In this document: positions 9,961-21,619 of the stretch, piece by piece
Position numbering within the stretch: position 1 is the stretch's first letter
How the letters are laid out: each line of letters opens with the position of its first letter
DNA from: Armigeres subalbatus
Lineage: Eukaryota; Arthropoda; Insecta; Diptera; Culicidae
Assembly (NCBI RefSeq): GCF_024139115.2
Contig: NC_085140.1
Location: 101,258,988 to 101,322,987, forward strand
DNA: 64,000 nt
Direction of reading: 5' to 3'
Notes under the pieces: model-generated
What the model saw: only the letters and a program-made list of their open reading frames with translations
Database searches by the model: none
What the model was told of the DNA's origin: nothing
Made by a program: the position numbers and the translations under genes

Positions 9961-11824
9961 GTCAAAACTCTTTCGGAATTACCTACAAAAATTCCCCTTG
10001 AAATTCCTCTGAAAATTATTTAAGGGATTCTCCCGGAATCCTGCAGCCATTCTCAAAATTTCTACGGTACTTCGCTAAAAATTTCTATCAAAAATCATCC
10101 GAGTATTTTCCGAGATTTTTTTCCAGGAATTCGCAGCAATATCTTAAAACAACCCTGAAAATTCTTTGAGAACTCTCACACTTTTATTCCAGAAATTCCT
10201 CCAAAAAATCCGTTAATAATTTCCCCGGAAATTACTTCAAGAACTTCTTCAGAAATCTCTTTTAAAGTTCCCCCGAAAAGTTATTCAAGAATTATCCGGG
10301 ATTTCGTATCGGAATTCCCACAGAATTTTCTCAAATTACTCTGCAGAAAATTACTTCAAGAATTGCTCTGGAAAGTTCCTTTTTCAGGAAGAATAGGAGT
10401 ATCCGAAAAGATTTCCTGGAGAATTTCCTAAAGTAATTTTTGAAAAAATTCGCGATGGATTTCTTGGTTTGAGTTCGAGTTTCGAAAAATCTTGATGGAT
10501 TTACCTATGGATTTCCTGGAGATATTCTCGAAAAAAAATCCTAGAAGAATATCTGAAACAAATCTAGGATAAATTTGAAAACAAGAAGCTTTTTTTTCCT
10601 AAGGAATTTTCAGGAGAAAATATTTTTGAATGTCAAAATAAATTTCAAATAAAGTTTTAAAATAATTTTAAACTAAAATACGGAAAAGTTCTAGTAGAAT
10701 TTCAGAGGGTGTTCTTGGAGTAATTCCTTAGTTTCCTGAAGAACAAACCCATATTTTCAGAAAAAAAAGTATTTTTATGTTTGGCCGAGAATGTGTCGAA
10801 AAGTGGCTATGTTGCCAAAAATTATCCCACGTCGCACTTTTTGGCCAGAGATCCACGCTAGTTCAACTAGTTCAGTAGATCAACATCCAATGATTTAGAT
10901 TTAAATACTTTATCGACAGACACCACCTCAATTCATCAAGCTGATGTGTTCGCCGTCACATCAAGCTGATGTGACGCTCAGTGTTCTCAGAATATACAAC
11001 TGTTACAGCCTTTCAGTCCATTATTGTCTGTTTTTGCTTTGTAGAAGCAAACTATCAAAATCTGTACGGATAATTTGCAGACACCCTGTATATACGAGAA
11101 AATTAAAATAAATTAGAATATTAGAAATCAGTGTATTTGTTATCTTTATACTCATCTTAGTGTAATGTATTTATGGATAAAATTACGAATCATAATGAAG
11201 ATTCCTCCTAATCAACGCGATGCGTTTGTTGCTATAGCTAACAGTTTGTCGCTTTGGTGAGGAAGCGTCAATGGAGCCAATAGAATCACAACGACAGTGA
11301 CAGTTAGGAACAAGCTTAAAGCTTTTCATTTACATAAAATCTATAGGTGGAATCCATAAAATACGTCACGTAAAAATGTTGTGATCCACCTCCAATCATC
11401 ACTTTTTGTAGTTACATGCATAATTATGAATGATGTGTAACATATTTTTATAACGTCACGAATATCACGTAATTTATGGATGTTCCGAAGTATTAACATA
11501 CAATATTTCATAAAAACAATAGCCTCACATTTGCAAGGACGATAATTTTGCGCAATGCTACATGTAGGCACCATTTCAAGAAAAATCTTAGTTATGCTGG
11601 TCCGTTGTGTACTATATCAAATATAAATTTGCTTAGAATACAGAGCCTTCTACCGAAATTTTGGCTTTCGAGCGGTTTTATAAACATTACACCACTCCCA
11701 AATAAATAGAAAGGCAAAAAAAATTTTTTTTTGTTCGGTATTTTTTTGCTTCGATAGTACGTACGCTTCGATAGTACGTACACTAAAATTACGGAGGTGT
11801 ACGTACTATCGAGGTATGCCTGTA

Positions 11825-12267
11825 CTACGTACTCGACGCCTTGACGACTAGTCCAATCCGTTCAGCTTCTATCTTCAGTCTGAAGTAGAGGCTTTCTCCA
11901 ACTTCTCAAACTTGCGTGCCTTAATAACTATGTCATTGGCGAAGCCAAATAACTGGACGTGCTTCGTGAAAAGCGTACCCTTCGTGTCGATCCATGACCT
12001 TCGTATTACCCCCTCCAAAGCGATGTTGAATAGCAGACCTTGCCATAACCCTCTGCGCGTTTCGAAGGGATTCGAGAATGCCCCTGAAACTCGAACGCAC
12101 ATCACCCGATCCAACGTCGCCTTGATCAACCGTATCAGTTTATCCGGAAATCCGTTTTCGTGCTTTAGCTGCCATCGTTGGTCCCGATCGATTGAATCAT
12201 ACGCGGCTTTGAAGTCGATAAATAGATGATGTGTGGGCACATTGTATTCGCGGGTTTTCTGCAGTAC
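11825..12267 (-). pseudogene. Family B RT core fragment
   Basis: The minus strand encodes HHLFIDFKAAYDSIDRDQ (motif A), a partly deleted motif B (ETRRGLWQGLLFNIALE, missing the DGLSC part) and FGFANDIVI in place of FADD. The catalytic aspartate pair is therefore damaged. It continues into 7017-6362 beyond the Tigger-like insertion. Confidence 0.85.
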
Positions 12268-14554
12268 AGACAGATAGCATTCTTTCATAATACCACTGCC
12301 GGACATTTAGTGATAAGTTATTAGTGATTGAAATCGGTTTTTTTCAGGACCATCATTTTACACAAGAGAAGGTTGAGTCGAGACGAATTTTCCTCAAAGT
12401 GCAAAACATAATCGCTTGGCGACGGCAGAAAATTGACGTCGTGAGCAGTTTTACAAGCACGCGTCTTTAGCGTTTCTGCAGCAAATCATCAAGTGGCTGA
12501 TGTTGGCGTCAAAAACAATCAAAGGAAATTTTCTCGCAAGATTCTGATTTTGGGTTTGTTGCTGCTAGTAAGCACAGCACCATCAATCGCAACGACTGTC
12601 TTGCACACAAACCTTCTGATGTTTTCCTACAATTTGATTTATTTGTGTATGCGGCGTAAGAAAAATGGAAACCTTCAAGAGAGGACCTCCACTTCTCTAC
12701 GTAACGTCCTATTTGATAAGTACCCAATACAGAAGTCAAATCCAGTTAAGCTTATTTGGGGGTGAACGAACATTAGTATTTATTTCTATCATATTTTGTT
12801 TCTGTTCTATATCCATGTTACAATCCAAATGGTTGACTGGAGAGCATTAAGTATGAGATGAAATTTTCTATACAAAGTTTAGACTTAGTAGTTTAAGATG
12901 GTAGAAGAGTTTACGGAGCAATAATGGTGGTCATCTATGTGTGAACGCTGTAGTGCGTTGTACATTGCTGAAGTTGAGCTTCTTATTTCCTGTTCTTCTG
13001 TTCGTACTTGTATTTAGTGTAGAAAGTTATGGTTAAATCTTCATCTGTACTCATCTGGAAATATTATTCATAGTTTTTTTTCGACTTCTCTGGTAAAATT
13101 CCGATCTGTGCCATAGTTATTTTTTCATATGCTTTGTATAGAATATATGTAGATCTCTATCGACGTTAAAATAATGATCTATTGCTATTGATATTTGATA
13201 CCTTTCTACTCAAGATAAGAATACGGAAAAATTCAGACGGGAATTAATGCTACGTTTGCATTCGAATAAATTGATTAAACTCTTCTCTCTGTTATTGTTT
13301 TTCATACCAACATATTTCTCAATAAACATCAGTTATAGTTTAGGACGACATCTTGGTCACGACGGGACTAGTTAATCATGTTATGTTAAATTGGAAATGG
13401 GATTGTTAAGTTATATATTTTTTCTTGTCTGAGCTTACGGTTGTGCCTTATAACGTACTACTCTTCATTATCACTACCAACTGTTCTCAAGAAGTATAGA
13501 TTTTTTGCATAATGGTAAAGTATTCATAATTCATAACTTATATATAATATTCCTGAAACGCAACAAACACGAATGATTAAATATCTAATGCCAATCCCTT
13601 CAACTGACCGATGGCAATGGATTATATTTAAATTTAACCAGGAATGTTTGTTGCGTTTCATAACGATATCTTCATGGAACTGTACAGGAATTCCCAATCG
13701 TTTAATTTTCGCATGTAAGTTCATATTTTTAGAATGTTACTCTACTCTATACCGAGTATTCACAAATATCTGTATAACTCTTGTAGGTATAATGCCGACT
13801 CATTGATTTATATTACTTTTCTTTAGTTTCTTACAATTTCTTCGTGTCAAATATACTTTTTTTTCTATATATCTATACTTCATAATAAATAAATGTAATC
13901 ATCCAATCTGTACCGTTTACTCTGTTTGTTTCCTATCATAATATCCATAGAATTTATCGACATTCAATTACACTAAACGGAATTTATAACTCGATATGAT
14001 GTCACAGTTACTCACTCTTATTTTCTCTTTATTAGTTCTTTGCCGAATTCTTTCACCGAGTTTATTTTTTTTAATCCTCAAAAATTCTTTTTAATCAATA
14101 TTTAGCCTTGCGACATAGATTAGGGAGAAGGAACATCACAGTGAAATAGCGTGGAATATTAGAAAGGGTCTCATTGCTTGCAATATACTTGATGAATATC
14201 AACAAAATTATCATTTGATGACGACTAAAGAAATTGGAAAAGCTCTGTTGAGATATTTTACAATGGTAAGTATTAGCTAAGCGTATTAAAACCACTCAAC
14301 TAGACAAACGAACGATATAGCTTTACTAATATATTTGCTTGATCTGTACTTCACTAATATAATTCGGTTTGGTGTGTGTTCAAGTTCATGTGCTATGTAT
14401 GGAAGTAGAATATAATCAATCGATGGATCGTTCAAAACAAATTTATTTATAATATTTTCTCTTCAGTCGCGTAAAAGAATCAATCATCAACATTATAATT
14501 AAACTCATAAAACAAACAAAAACTCCTTTCCAGTAAAATCTAATTTGCAATCAT
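12268..14554. other. AT-rich interval, no gene recognised
   Basis: I find no convincing coding sequence. A 90-codon plus frame at 12493-12765 starts with plausible codons but has no recognisable domain, and its unannotated flanks are AT-rich. A short inverted-repeat element lies at 13554-13660. Confidence 0.4.
13554..13660. mobile_element. 107 bp short inverted-repeat element
   Basis: Ends TGAAACGCAACAAAC and GTTTGTTGCGTTTCA are exact complements over 15 bp, with weaker similarity further in. No clear target duplication was found. Confidence 0.55.
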
Positions 14555-14872
14555 AGTGTTCATTTTTAGTAAACAGCGCACCGGTCACAAGTCATTGGTG
14601 TTCATTTGGTGCACTGGACCATGGTCCTTGGTGACGTCACACTGTGAAACCTTATAGAGCTGCGCAGGAGTTCATCAAATTCACTCACCTAATGGATTTT
14701 GACACTTGAGCGGGGTATTCTCTCGAACAAAAGTTCATTTTGCGTTCATTATGCGACCCGCTCAAACGTCATAATTTCTTGGGGGAGTTCATTTTGCGTT
14801 AGTCTACGGGGAGGTACATCGAATGAACACAATGACGTTTGAGCGGTGCGCTGTTTACTAAAAATGAACACT
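14555..14872. mobile_element. MITE with 29 bp perfect terminal repeats
   Basis: AGTGTTCATTTTTAGTAAAC... at 14555 is repeated as an exact complement ending at 14872, including the AGCGCACCG segment. The interior contains GTTCATTTTGCGTT-type repeats and two GAGCGG/CCGCTC motifs. No clear duplication flanks it. Confidence 0.7.
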
Positions 14873-15103
14873 CTTTCATACATCGAGTTCATTCAAAATG
14901 AATTTCGGCACCGCTTAAACGTCAAATAATGAACCTATGCACTGCCCCATAGACCTGTGCAGGAGTTCATCAAATTCACTCACCTGATGGATTTTGACAT
15001 TTGAGCGGGTCGTCTTCTCGAACAAAAGTTCATTTTGCGTTCATTATGCGACCCGCTCAAACGTCATAATTTCTTGGGGGAGTTCATTTTGCGTTAGTCT
15101 ATT
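14655..15103 (+). repeat. Direct repeat, about 150 bp units 295 bp apart
   Basis: GCAGGAGTTCATCAAATTCA through GTTAGTCTA occurs at about 14661-14803 and again at about 14956-15101. The first copy lies inside the MITE above and the second just outside it. This suggests two related elements in tandem or a partial duplication. Confidence 0.75.
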
Positions 15104-15623
15104 GGACCATTAGAAGGATGTTCATCGAATAAAAGTTCATTTTTCGTTTTTCTACAGATCGCGAACTTTACATTGATCCATACCCACCCATTCTCAAAAT
15201 GCATTCAAGCAATTGCTATCAAAGACCAACAATAATTTCACCTACCCAGATTTTTTAAAATCAATAACGGACGTTATAAAAGATTAAGCATACTAAAAAC
15301 TGATTATCGTTCAAGGAACAATTTAGAAAATATAAATTAGATTTGACAGGAAAGGTATATTCAAATTACACTTGAAAGTGGCAGTTAAACACGGTTCTTT
15401 TCAAACTGTTCGCATCGTGGATTGTCCAATAAAGCAGCACATGAACACAGCTATTACAAATTGAAACCTACCAACTTAAACAATACAAACCAATCGCTTG
15501 AGCTTCAGTTCTTCTGCAGGGTAACTGTCCGTTTCGCTTCTAACCTAGCAGCATAACATTTTCGGCAGTTGCCGAAGCCTTCAGTTTGTCCCCTTCATCA
15601 GTCTTCGCGGTCAACTGCAACCG
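15104..15623. other. 3' flank of the FP-domain gene
   Basis: No gene seen. I could not find an AATAAA on the minus strand directly after the stop at 15624, so the transcript end is unknown. Confidence 0.4.
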
Positions 15624-17051
15624 TCATTCCAAATCGGCCACACTGCTGATCCTTCGTCCCTTTTGTCCCGGTTGCTGCTGCACGTAGACTAATCCGTCAA
15701 CTGTATAAACAGCGTGCAGCGATCCATCTCGTTTCTTTCTCAGTGCCGCACTCTTCAGCTTCTGGTTCAACCGAGTCAGCGATTCGTTCACGTAGATTTT
15801 CCGATCCGAGTCCAGTCCAATGTCGCATAGGCGAACGGCGCCTCGTTTCTTTGAATACGTCCGATAGAAGGTGTCCCTGGTCGATTTGAAGATGAACTCG
15901 ATCAGCACAGCTGGACCATCGTCTTTCGATTGTCCCTCTCGGCTCTTACGATTGCTACGACCTACGGTGGTAGCACTGCTAACGTTAGCTGTATCAGTCT
16001 TATCAAAAGTGTATTCGTCGACTCGTTTGCGGCGTATGTCGACTAGAGGAATGTCGGGTTCGGCGTAGCCCAGTAGCAGGCAAATCCGACGAAAGCATTG
16101 CTGTAGATTCTCGTTTTTGCGATAGGGAATTCCGACTAGTTCCAACACGTTATTGTACACAGCGCGGTCTGTGCTGTCGATGTTCAGCTGCACGTCGAGC
16201 TTGATCTGGTCCACCCGACGGCTCAGCCGATCAATCTTCTGATGCATGTCGGTTTTTATTTTGACAACGTTGTCTAACAATTTGTCGAGCTTCTCCTCTA
16301 GCAGGGGGCCTCCAGCACGTGGGTAGATACAGTCTTGTGTAGTGGTGTCATCGTTTCGCGCCGCCACATTTGCGCTGCCGATGTTGGATTGGCGAGCAGC
16401 GGGAACGGCGAGGACATTGGCGGCGAAGGAAGCATTGTTGTTAGTGGAAACCTCCCTGTATTCTCCATCCACCTGCAGCCCGTTCGTTGATGTCGGCGGC
16501 TTTCTTTGGGGAGACGTCGTCGGCTGCGGCGAGCTAGGCGTACTACTATCATCTAATGTTATATCATCGTTTTCATTGTTGTAAATATGGCTTTCAGTCT
16601 TTTCTTTCTCGTTAACAATAGTGTTATTGCTGTTGGTGTGGTCAACCTTCTGCTGGCTACGGATGTTGGCAGTACCGTTTCCGCTATCGGTTATCGTTAT
16701 TATCTTTTCGGCGAGGGTGGAAAACTCCTTTGTCGCTGCATTGAGTGATGCAATCGCCAACTGCATTCCACTGTCTGGGATGCATGTTTGCTGTGGATTA
16801 AGATTTCCGCAAATGGCGCTTCTTGCGGTCGTTCCTTTGTTCGATTCCTGTTTACGCGTGGAGGACGCTAGAACGACCACGAAATCCTTCAAAAGACGGC
16901 CACTATCGCTGCAGTCTCCCAGTAGATCACCGGCGGAAGTCAATTTTCCATTGCCGGCCCGGATGCGTTTGCTGCTGCCCGTTTTTTGCACCGTCTGCAC
17001 TGCAGTTGCACTCACTGACGTCGATGGCGACGAGACAAAGTTCACAGCCAT
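15624..17051 (-). CDS. Intact 475-aa coiled-coil protein with Baculo_FP / LINE-ORF1-like C-terminus
   Basis: A single open frame without introns; start ATG at 17051 and stop TGA at 15624-15626. Residues 1-245 are low-complexity, rich in S, T, N and Q, with an acidic patch near 150-170. Residues about 249-292 have leucine/isoleucine heptads (LLEEKLDKLLDNVVKIKTDM) consistent with a coiled coil. Residues 300-474 carry a pattern known from baculovirus FP proteins and from LINE ORF1 C-terminal domains: VLELVGIPYRKNENL, then PAVLIEF, then KIYVNESLTRLN, then LVYV and a final SVADLE. In those families the region binds nucleic acid or forms multimers. No zinc knuckle and no ORF2 follow. It could be an isolated LINE ORF1 or a domesticated host gene. 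Codon use is markedly more GC-rich than the surrounding DNA. Function is inferred only. Confidence 0.75.
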   Translation of the reverse strand: MAVNFVSSPSTSVSATAVQTVQKTGSSKRIRAGNGKLTSAGDLLGDCSDSGRLLKDFVVVLASSTRKQESNKGTTARSAICGNLNPQQTCIPDSGMQLAIASLNAATKEFSTLAEKIITITDSGNGTANIRSQQKVDHTNSNNTIVNEKEKTESHIYNNENDDITLDDSSTPSSPQPTTSPQRKPPTSTNGLQVDGEYREVSTNNNASFAANVLAVPAARQSNIGSANVAARNDDTTTQDCIYPRAGGPLLEEKLDKLLDNVVKIKTDMHQKIDRLSRRVDQIKLDVQLNIDSTDRAVYNNVLELVGIPYRKNENLQQCFRRICLLLGYAEPDIPLVDIRRKRVDEYTFDKTDTANVSSATTVGRSNRKSREGQSKDDGPAVLIEFIFKSTRDTFYRTYSKKRGAVRLCDIGLDSDRKIYVNESLTRLNQKLKSAALRKKRDGSLHAVYTVDGLVYVQQQPGQKGRRISSVADLE

Positions 17052-19235
17052 GAGGCAACCACCGACAATCGAAATGTTTCAAGCTACACACTCGCGACGT
17101 TTGACTTAGCTCCTAAATATCGTCTAATATATTGCTCCGTATTTTAAATTCTTTCACTAATAATTAACCAGTCTTTAAAACTCTATCACCGATATTCGAA
17201 GGAATGGCAGATTTTTCCTTCTGGAAAACGATGCAGGCAGTGAGAAGCTATTGCACATAATGAGCCCGTTCTGTGTCGGGCGAGAATGGTAGCTTTTCGT
17301 ACCGGAATTTCTGCGAATAAAACACCCCTTCCCATCCCATCCTTCTAAATGCATCCATGTTACCTACACAATTGCATAGTTGCAGGGGTTTCCAGACATG
17401 AATCGCGATGCTCTTATTGTATAATTTGAGCTTGTGGGGCCACTCGATTTTTGCAAAATCAGCTGGAGTCACACAACATGAATAGTTGGGTTTGAGTTTT
17501 TTATAATTACGCAAATGTTGTTAGCTCATATTCATCTTGTTTTTCATGATTGGCCGAACATAATAAAGATATTTGTTCTATTTTTGCAAACATAGTTTGC
17601 ACTTGTTTTCGGTTTTAGCGATGGATGAAGAATTTATGGATTAACAATATGATGCCCTTTGCTAATTCTGCGTGGCAATTACTAAGGAACTCTTCGAGAT
17701 AGATTTGTATAAATAGGCATCTAAACAAGCTTGGCAATTGGAGTATTCTATGTTCTGGATGTACATCAATACCAGACTTAAAAACCCCTGTCGTGGCAAT
17801 ACCGCTTTTGTATGTAAACAAAAAAAAGTGCAAGACGAGCCTTAAATTCCCGATGGGCGGCGAGCATGCGCACCACGTGCTCTGCCGCCGGTGCAATTCG
17901 GGACCGGCTATCCGTAGGGACGCGCATGTCCGGGCAATTGCGGTTCGTGGGAAGCACAAAGCGACAAAACAACAACATTGTTGTTTACGTGCATTGCATT
18001 CAGGGGGTAACCGATGTGGTCGCCCCCCGTGTACAATGCGTCCTGATGTGCTGTGACGAATTGGAGCATTCCTTTATTGAAGTTTGTAGGAGAAGCGTGC
18101 AGCCACAAGTTTGCTGGGAAAGCAAACACCCTCCGGGATCTGGCAAAACACCACGACTAATTGAAAATATCGTTAGTAGTCTATTTGATCATAATCGTTA
18201 ATAGAACTGTTCGGAATAAAGTACTTCGTTCATAACACTGTAGTACTCGTGTCTTCAGTTCAATGCATTTCTACTCCTATTTCCTACTTCCATCCAGATA
18301 CCTTTTTTTTGACCTAATGGAAGTACATTATAGATTGAGATCACTGGTGGAGTTAAGCTGGGCACGTGACTCAGCAAATCAAATACTTTCTCTTAAATTT
18401 AACTACATACGCAAAAATTTTTCTAAAAACTCAAAGGTGCAGCCCAATTGGGTTGTACGCAAAGGTGACGTTGAACTACGTGTTTATCCTATGCTCCTGA
18501 GATTGATTTGAAAAAGAAGATAAAAATAAAATTTCAAATAATCGAGGATGAACAACGCTCTCAAGCGTTTACATATCCAAATTATCAATTGATAAAAACT
18601 CGCTAGAGAGTAAGAATCGTTCGATAATTGTATCTCGATTTGAAGCATTGGTAAATGCTACTTTTGAACTTATTTTCTTACATAACACCAAAACACAATG
18701 CCAAACATCTGATGGAACTTCATTATTGACATTAAATTGGTGTAAGTTAGGTTTACATTTAAATGATAATCAATTTCAAAGTTTGAACAGCACAACCCTG
18801 GCTGATAGTGTACGAAGCAAACTGGAACCCTGGTGGCTCATTACAGAAAAACCCATTGCGAAAGCTGGGCTGTCAACGGCATTTGGTGGTCATCCTATGG
18901 AGTCAGTCAAAGTAGACGCGACAAAGAAGTTTGGCAGTTTATTAATAATAATTATTATTCCTTTACGTGAGTTGCGTCGGACCTAGCGTTTTCTCTGGCA
19001 GACACCTACGAATCAGCAAAAACGAGCCGAAGAAAGTTTACCAGAACGCAATCATTGCAGCAGCGAAGAAAATTTCGAGCCCCTCTACTGGCATCAATAG
19101 ACGTAAGCAAGAAGCTGCCGTCAAACGCCCCCAAGCTTTCGAGAGAAAACGCACGTTTATGTTAGCAGAAACGAACTGCACCAGCTAAAAGCCCTGCAAT
19201 GGTGGACATAAAAAGCTTTTAATTAATAACTAAAG
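17052..19235. other. Intergenic, unassigned
   Basis: A GC-richer patch at 17830-18160 contains overlapping frames on both strands, and a 112-codon plus frame sits at 18648-18986. None shows a domain I recognise. A TCACTGGNGGAGTTAAGCTGG motif near 18342 recurs near 20066. Confidence 0.4.
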
Positions 19236-19310
19236 AAATGCCAATAGATTACTAAGTTGAAAAGCAGGCAAAGTTCCAGTTGGAATGTAGTGCTATGGAA
19301 GAAGAAGCTT
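19236..19310 (+). mobile_element. SINE 3'-end fragment
   Basis: GAAATGCCAATAGATTACTA ... AGTTGGAATGTAGTGCTATGG ending in GAAGAAGAAG resembles the 3' end of the SINE at 42786-43040. The tRNA-like head is missing. Confidence 0.55.
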
Positions 19311-19408
19311 GCGATGCACTTACGAGATTGACTGAATCACCGAAACCGAGTGCTAAGCTGTTAGCAAGTTTTTAATAGAAAATATAATCATACATTGATA
19401 TTGCAACA

Positions 19409-19853
19409 CACTAGAGTCGGTTTTTACGCAGGGGATATGGGCCGCGTAGATGAAAACAACGTAAAAAACCGCGTAATAGTAGACGTCCGATAACTGAAGT
19501 CATTTAACTGCAATGCTTTTTAACTGCAATTCGATAGTTGCAACAGTTTTGCAGTTATCGGACCACTAAACTTCAAAATGATGTCAGACTCAATGACAGC
19601 TGCATTGCGCTGCACATTAAGATGCACTTTTATTGCATCTGACGTCGATTGACAACCGTATGACGTCTAGAATGCATTGCAGTTATCGAACGGCATTCGT
19701 TAACTGAAAAGTAAACATTTTGCAGTTATCGAACGGCTACTGTAATTCCAAAATATGTCTGGATGAACAGCGGAAGTCTAGAAAGTCAAGTGAAAAAAAA
19801 TCGCATAAAAAACAATTCCTGTAAAAATAACCGCGTAAAAAAGGACTTCAGTG
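19409..19853. mobile_element. Inverted-repeat element hosting a nested MITE
   Basis: Ends CACTAGAGTCGGTTTTTACG and, complemented, CACTGAAGTCCTTTTTTACG agree at most positions; CCGCGTAAAA-type motifs recur inside. Its target duplication is unclear. The core is interrupted by the 19477-19742 element. Confidence 0.6.
19477..19742. mobile_element. 266 bp MITE with GCAGTTATCGAACGG repeats
   Basis: Right end complemented is CAGTAGCCGTTCGATAACTG; the left end matches it with four or five changes. TAA flanks both sides (19474-19476, 19743-19745). GCAGTTATCGNACNG occurs three times inside, in terminal and subterminal positions. Confidence 0.7.
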
Positions 19854-20725
19854 TACATTGGGTATGAAGCATTGACTCTTCCTTGATCAAAAATTGAAAG
19901 AAAATTGAAAATCCATCGAGAAACGGCTAAGCTATTAACGATCAAAGTCTATCATATTTTCGTGACGTTTTTCAGTTTTTTGCAATCGTAAAGTGTACCC
20001 CAATATAGAAAAGACAGACGTAGTTCTACGTCAAAAACCTGATTTTCCGCCAATTTTTATAATCACTGGCAGAGTTAAGCTGGGGCACGATAGGGCACGT
20101 GACCCACCAAACGAAAGAATGAAATTGCCAGGGAATTCCAAGATTTTTTTCTAGATTTTCGGATGAGAATCATACATGTTCGTTAATTACTGAGGCAATC
20201 CATTAACAAAAAATTGGAAAAAAAAATCCGGTTTTATTTTTTGCAGAAATTTCTAAAGGAATTCATAAAAAAAAAATCATGAAAGGATTTTTCCTTAAGA
20301 ATTTTTGGAAGGTTTTCCTAAAATAATTTCCGTAGGTATTCTTAAGGACATAGTTGGAACAGTTCCACGATGGCAGTCAAAATGGCACTAGACCTTCAAC
20401 GGGTCAACCACGCATCTCCCCTACCTCTATCACCAGCATTCGAATGCATCTAATAGCGTCGAACAAAAGTTCAATATTCAAATTACTAACCTATGCACCG
20501 CATATTGAATTACTTCACGTAATAATGAACATATTTATTTAAGGACTCCCACGTACTTCGGCTCGTATTACTGCAGAAGGCAGCAGTTTCTTGCCAATTT
20601 ACTAGCCCTTTGCGATTTAATGGGTTCAGAACTGCACTTAACTTCTTCTCAAAGGGCATTGAAAAAAAATCAAATTTTCACACACTTATTCGCACAAGAG
20701 TAGCCAAAAATGTTCATCGGATGTA
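19854..20725. other. No gene recognised
   Basis: AT-rich with homopolymer runs. A 62-codon plus frame at 20354-20542 has no recognisable domain. Confidence 0.4.
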
Positions 20726-20915
20726 GGGGAACAGACGGCTTTGGCAGGTTTTGTTCTATTATTGGCAGGGGGATTTTTGTCGACCGAATTTTATGAAATT
20801 TGACCACAATATTCTTTGATATGCATGATATGATGGGCCAAATTTGAGCATAATCAGTCGTAAAAAAAACCCCTGCCAATAATAGAACAAAACCTGCCAA
20901 AGCCGTCATTACCCC
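20726..20915. mobile_element. 190 bp MITE with about 47 bp terminal repeats and a TA target
   Basis: GGGGAACAGACGGCTTTGG... and the complement of GGGGTAATGACGGCTTTGG... extend as near-perfect arms to GGCAGGGG. TA flanks both sides (20724-20725, 20916-20917). The ends resemble the GGGGA-ended MITEs at 30417 and 58218. Confidence 0.82.
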
Positions 20916-20917
20916 TA

Positions 20918-21534
20918 GAACAGTCTTTACTTTTTGAAATAAGTCACTTGTTAGATGTAAAAACCAAATTTTGCAATTGCCCCGAAAAAAAAAACTATTG
21001 AAAAACTGATCGCGGAGCGAATGTAAACACTGACACTGGGTAGCAGCAAACTAATAATTAGGGTGGTTCGAAAATTTGATTTTGCTCCGCCACGCTCAGT
21101 CGATTATGTTTCAAGCTTTGGGTGTCGTCCGATGGTTTGGGGTGGTTTGAATAGGGGCTCACCGTGCACAGGTCGTTTCAGGTTTGTATGAGAGGCTGAA
21201 TTGTACATTATACTGATTGTGGTGCTTCTCCACTGGGCGCTGGCGAGGGGGGAGACCATATATTGAGACCATATTGAATGGACGTTCCAATAGTTCACTG
21301 ACAAAATTCTTCATATTGAATATATTTGTCGCACACATACATTTTGGCAATTTTGGGACCCGAATAAATGCAATTTATATCCACACATAAATTCAATAAC
21401 TGCATATTAGAGACCACACATACATTTTATTTGTTCATAGATTCTATTTGTATTTCGCGTAGAGAGTGGTTATGTGCGCACTATTAAACATCTTTTCTTA
21501 AATTAATGGATTTTAGCTCTTAGATTAATAGATT
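20918..21534. other. Left flank of the satellite
   Basis: No gene recognised. A short motif, CACACATACATTTT, is repeated near 21330 and 21415. Confidence 0.4.
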
Positions 21535-21619
21535 TCATACGGAATCCATTTAGGCTTCCATCCAGAATCCATTGAGATTCCATCAGGTATTCATTAGGAA
21601 TTCCATCCGGATTCCATTT

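Larger units (their letters stand above)
8086..10750. repeat. Low-complexity GAATTCCTCC-like repeat field
   Basis: Imperfect iterations of GAATTCCTCCGGAA-like 12-mers fill 8100-8690 and resume at 9969-10430. They form one field interrupted by the hAT element 8707-9960. Short open frames here, such as a proline-rich one at 8086-8310, are products of the repeat. Confidence 0.6.
7018..11822. mobile_element. Tigger/pogo-like non-autonomous transposon, 4.8 kb
   Basis: Ends read CAGGCATACCTCGATAGTAC on the left and the complement on the right, flanked by TA (7016-7017, 11823-11824). The insertion cleanly splits a family B RT sequence. CAGGCATACCTCG is the terminal sequence I know from Tigger elements of the pogo group (Tc1/mariner superfamily). 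No transposase frame is visible: the interior holds low-complexity GAATTCCTCC-like repeats and a nested hAT element (8707-9960). It is therefore a large deletion or capture derivative mobilised in trans. Confidence 0.85.
6343..12267 (-). mobile_element. Family B remnant split by a 4.8 kb DNA transposon
   Basis: Minus-strand homology to family B occupies 7017-6362 (the C-terminal part of RT) with a TAAA/TAA-type tail at 6343-6361, and 12267-11825 (RT motifs A and B up to the catalytic box). The two parts join at TGTAC, exactly where the Tigger-like element 7018-11822 sits with a TA duplication. The copy is 5' truncated at 12267, where homology to the 756-3209 copy stops. Confidence 0.88.

Noticed and set aside
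12493..12765. 90-codon frame
   Set aside because: No recognised domain, no splice support, and an opposing frame of similar length.
15624..17051. Direct baculovirus origin of the FP-like protein
   Set aside because: The same C-terminal pattern is common in LINE ORF1 and host proteins; nothing else viral is nearby.
17866..18201. 111-codon plus frame in a GC-rich patch
   Set aside because: Overlapping frames of similar length exist on the other strand, as expected in GC-rich DNA; no domain.
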